DNA from: JAAYCI01 sp964370445
GTDB taxonomy: Bacteria; Bacillota; Clostridia; Oscillospirales; Ruminococcaceae
DNA: 6,703 bases
Direction of reading: 5' to 3'
Assembly (NCBI GenBank): GCA_964370445.1
Contig: CAYJJK010000120.1
Span: 1 to 6,703, forward strand
Made by a program: the position numbers and the translations under genes. Of the stretch, positions 6,170 to 6,703 are shown piece by piece (position 1 is the stretch's first letter; each line of letters begins with the position of its first letter). A model generated the notes under the pieces. It had not been told where the DNA came from and made no database searches. It saw only the letters and a program-made list of their open reading frames with translations.

Positions 6170-6703
6170 CTAGCGACGAGCAGAAGTGTTGCCCATGGTC
6201 AAAGCCATTAATGCTTTGATGGTGTGCAAGCGGTTCTCTGCCTCATCATACAGAACGCTTTGCGGGCCGTCCATAACTTCGCTGGTAACTTCGATGTCAC
6301 GGTCAGCAGGCATGCAGTGCATGTAGATAGCGTTTTTCTTGGCCAAAGCCATACGCTCTTTGTTTACAATCCAGCCCGGATTTTCGTTGATCATTTTTAC
6401 GCCGGCTTCTTCGTCGTCGCCCACGGTGATGATTGGACCCCAACCTTTGGCGTATACGATGTCTGCGTCTTTGCAAGCTTCGTCCATGTCGTTTACAACA
6501 TTGAAGGTGCTGCCGTTTGCTTCAGCATTGGCTTTTGCCATTTCAAGCACTTCTGGGAACAGCTCAAAGCCCTTCGGATGTGCAAGAGTTACGTCCATGC
6601 CAAAACGAGGCATCAGGGTAACAAGGCTGTTAGCCATAGAAAGAGGACGCATGTAGTTGCCAGCAGAAGTCCAGCTGATAACAAATTTACGGCCTTTAAG
6701 GTC
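6170..6703 (-). CDS. ygeW: YgeW-type knotted carbamoyltransferase, 5' end cut by window edge
   Basis: The frame is open from the window edge (codon 1 of the visible part begins at 6703) to TAG at 6172-6170, giving 177 C-terminal residues. The ATG at 6652 is internal: the frame continues upstream with LKGRKFVISW, typical of the linker into the ornithine-binding half of carbamoyltransferases. Seen: the second (nucleoside/amino-acid side) domain with RFGMDVTLAHPKG (visible residues 33-45), the ADIVYAKGWGP segment (80-90) and the HCMPAD active-site motif (129-134, bases 6319-6302), equivalent to HCLPA of ornithine carbamoyltransferase. The match to E. coli YgeW is close in all three. YgeW proteins lack ornithine carbamoyltransferase activity in published work and their substrate has been uncertain. 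In this locus a catabolic role, phosphorolysis of a carbamoylated purine breakdown product to carbamoyl phosphate, is the inference. The N-terminal carbamoyl-phosphate loop is outside the window. A plain ornithine or putrescine carbamoyltransferase is less likely given the neighbours. Confidence 0.85.
   Translation of the reverse strand, partial: DLKGRKFVISWTSAGNYMRPLSMANSLVTLMPRFGMDVTLAHPKGFELFPEVLEMAKANAEANGSTFNVVNDMDEACKDADIVYAKGWGPIITVGDDEEAGVKMINENPGWIVNKERMALAKKNAIYMHCMPADRDIEVTSEVMDGPQSVLYDEAENRLHTIKALMALTMGNTSARR

Noticed and set aside
6653..6703. Carbamoyltransferase starting at the ATG at 6652
   Set aside because: The frame stays open to the window edge and the extra 17 codons encode family-typical sequence (LKGRKFVISW), so the ATG is internal and the gene is truncated.
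1..6703. CRISPR arrays, insertion sequences, tRNA or rRNA genes
   Set aside because: No spaced direct repeats, transposase-like frame, terminal inverted repeats or tRNA/rRNA sequence was seen; almost all of the window is accounted for by six metabolic genes.

Overview
The window holds six co-directional genes, all on the minus strand, read from position 6703 down to position 1. In transcription order they are: the 3' part of a knotted carbamoyltransferase of the YgeW type (6703-6170); a metal-dependent amidohydrolase of the SsnA/AtzB/guanine-deaminase group (6057-4741); the molybdenum, FAD and 2Fe-2S subunits of a xanthine dehydrogenase-type molybdenum hydroxylase (4695-2329, 2324-1449, 1436-966); and the 5' part of a flavoprotein related to PreA and dihydroorotate dehydrogenase (898-1). 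The plus strand has no convincing gene and no gap exceeds 300 bases. The two largest gaps (6058-6169 and 899-965) each hold a stem-loop without a following U-tract, so the whole window can be read as one operon that continues past both ends.

The source looks like an anaerobic, probably gut-associated member of the Bacillota (Clostridia). The reasons are strong purine-rich Shine-Dalgarno sequences before most genes, moderate base composition, tight head-to-tail packing, and gene content that recurs in anaerobic purine-degrading and selenium-dependent molybdenum hydroxylase loci. This placement is an inference; there is no rRNA or other phylogenetic marker here.

The gene set recalls the E. coli ygeW...ssnA-ygfM-xdhD region and the urate/purine catabolic clusters reported from gut anaerobes. 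A consistent reading is that the three-subunit molybdenum enzyme changes the oxidation state of a purine or similar N-heterocycle. The PreA-like flavoprotein would reduce a ring intermediate, the amidohydrolase would hydrolyse a ring C-N bond or amino group, and the YgeW-type transferase would release carbamoyl phosphate from a ureido or carbamoyl product, feeding ATP synthesis through a carbamate kinase outside the window. The individual reactions are inferred from family membership and context.

Two proteins depart from their families at the active site. The PreA-like protein lacks the Asn-x-Ser-Cys-Pro catalytic segment, and the amidohydrolase has Ser-Gln where the strand-6 His is expected. 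In contrast, the molybdenum subunit keeps every xanthine dehydrogenase active-site residue that could be placed. The two altered enzymes are where unfamiliar chemistry is most likely.
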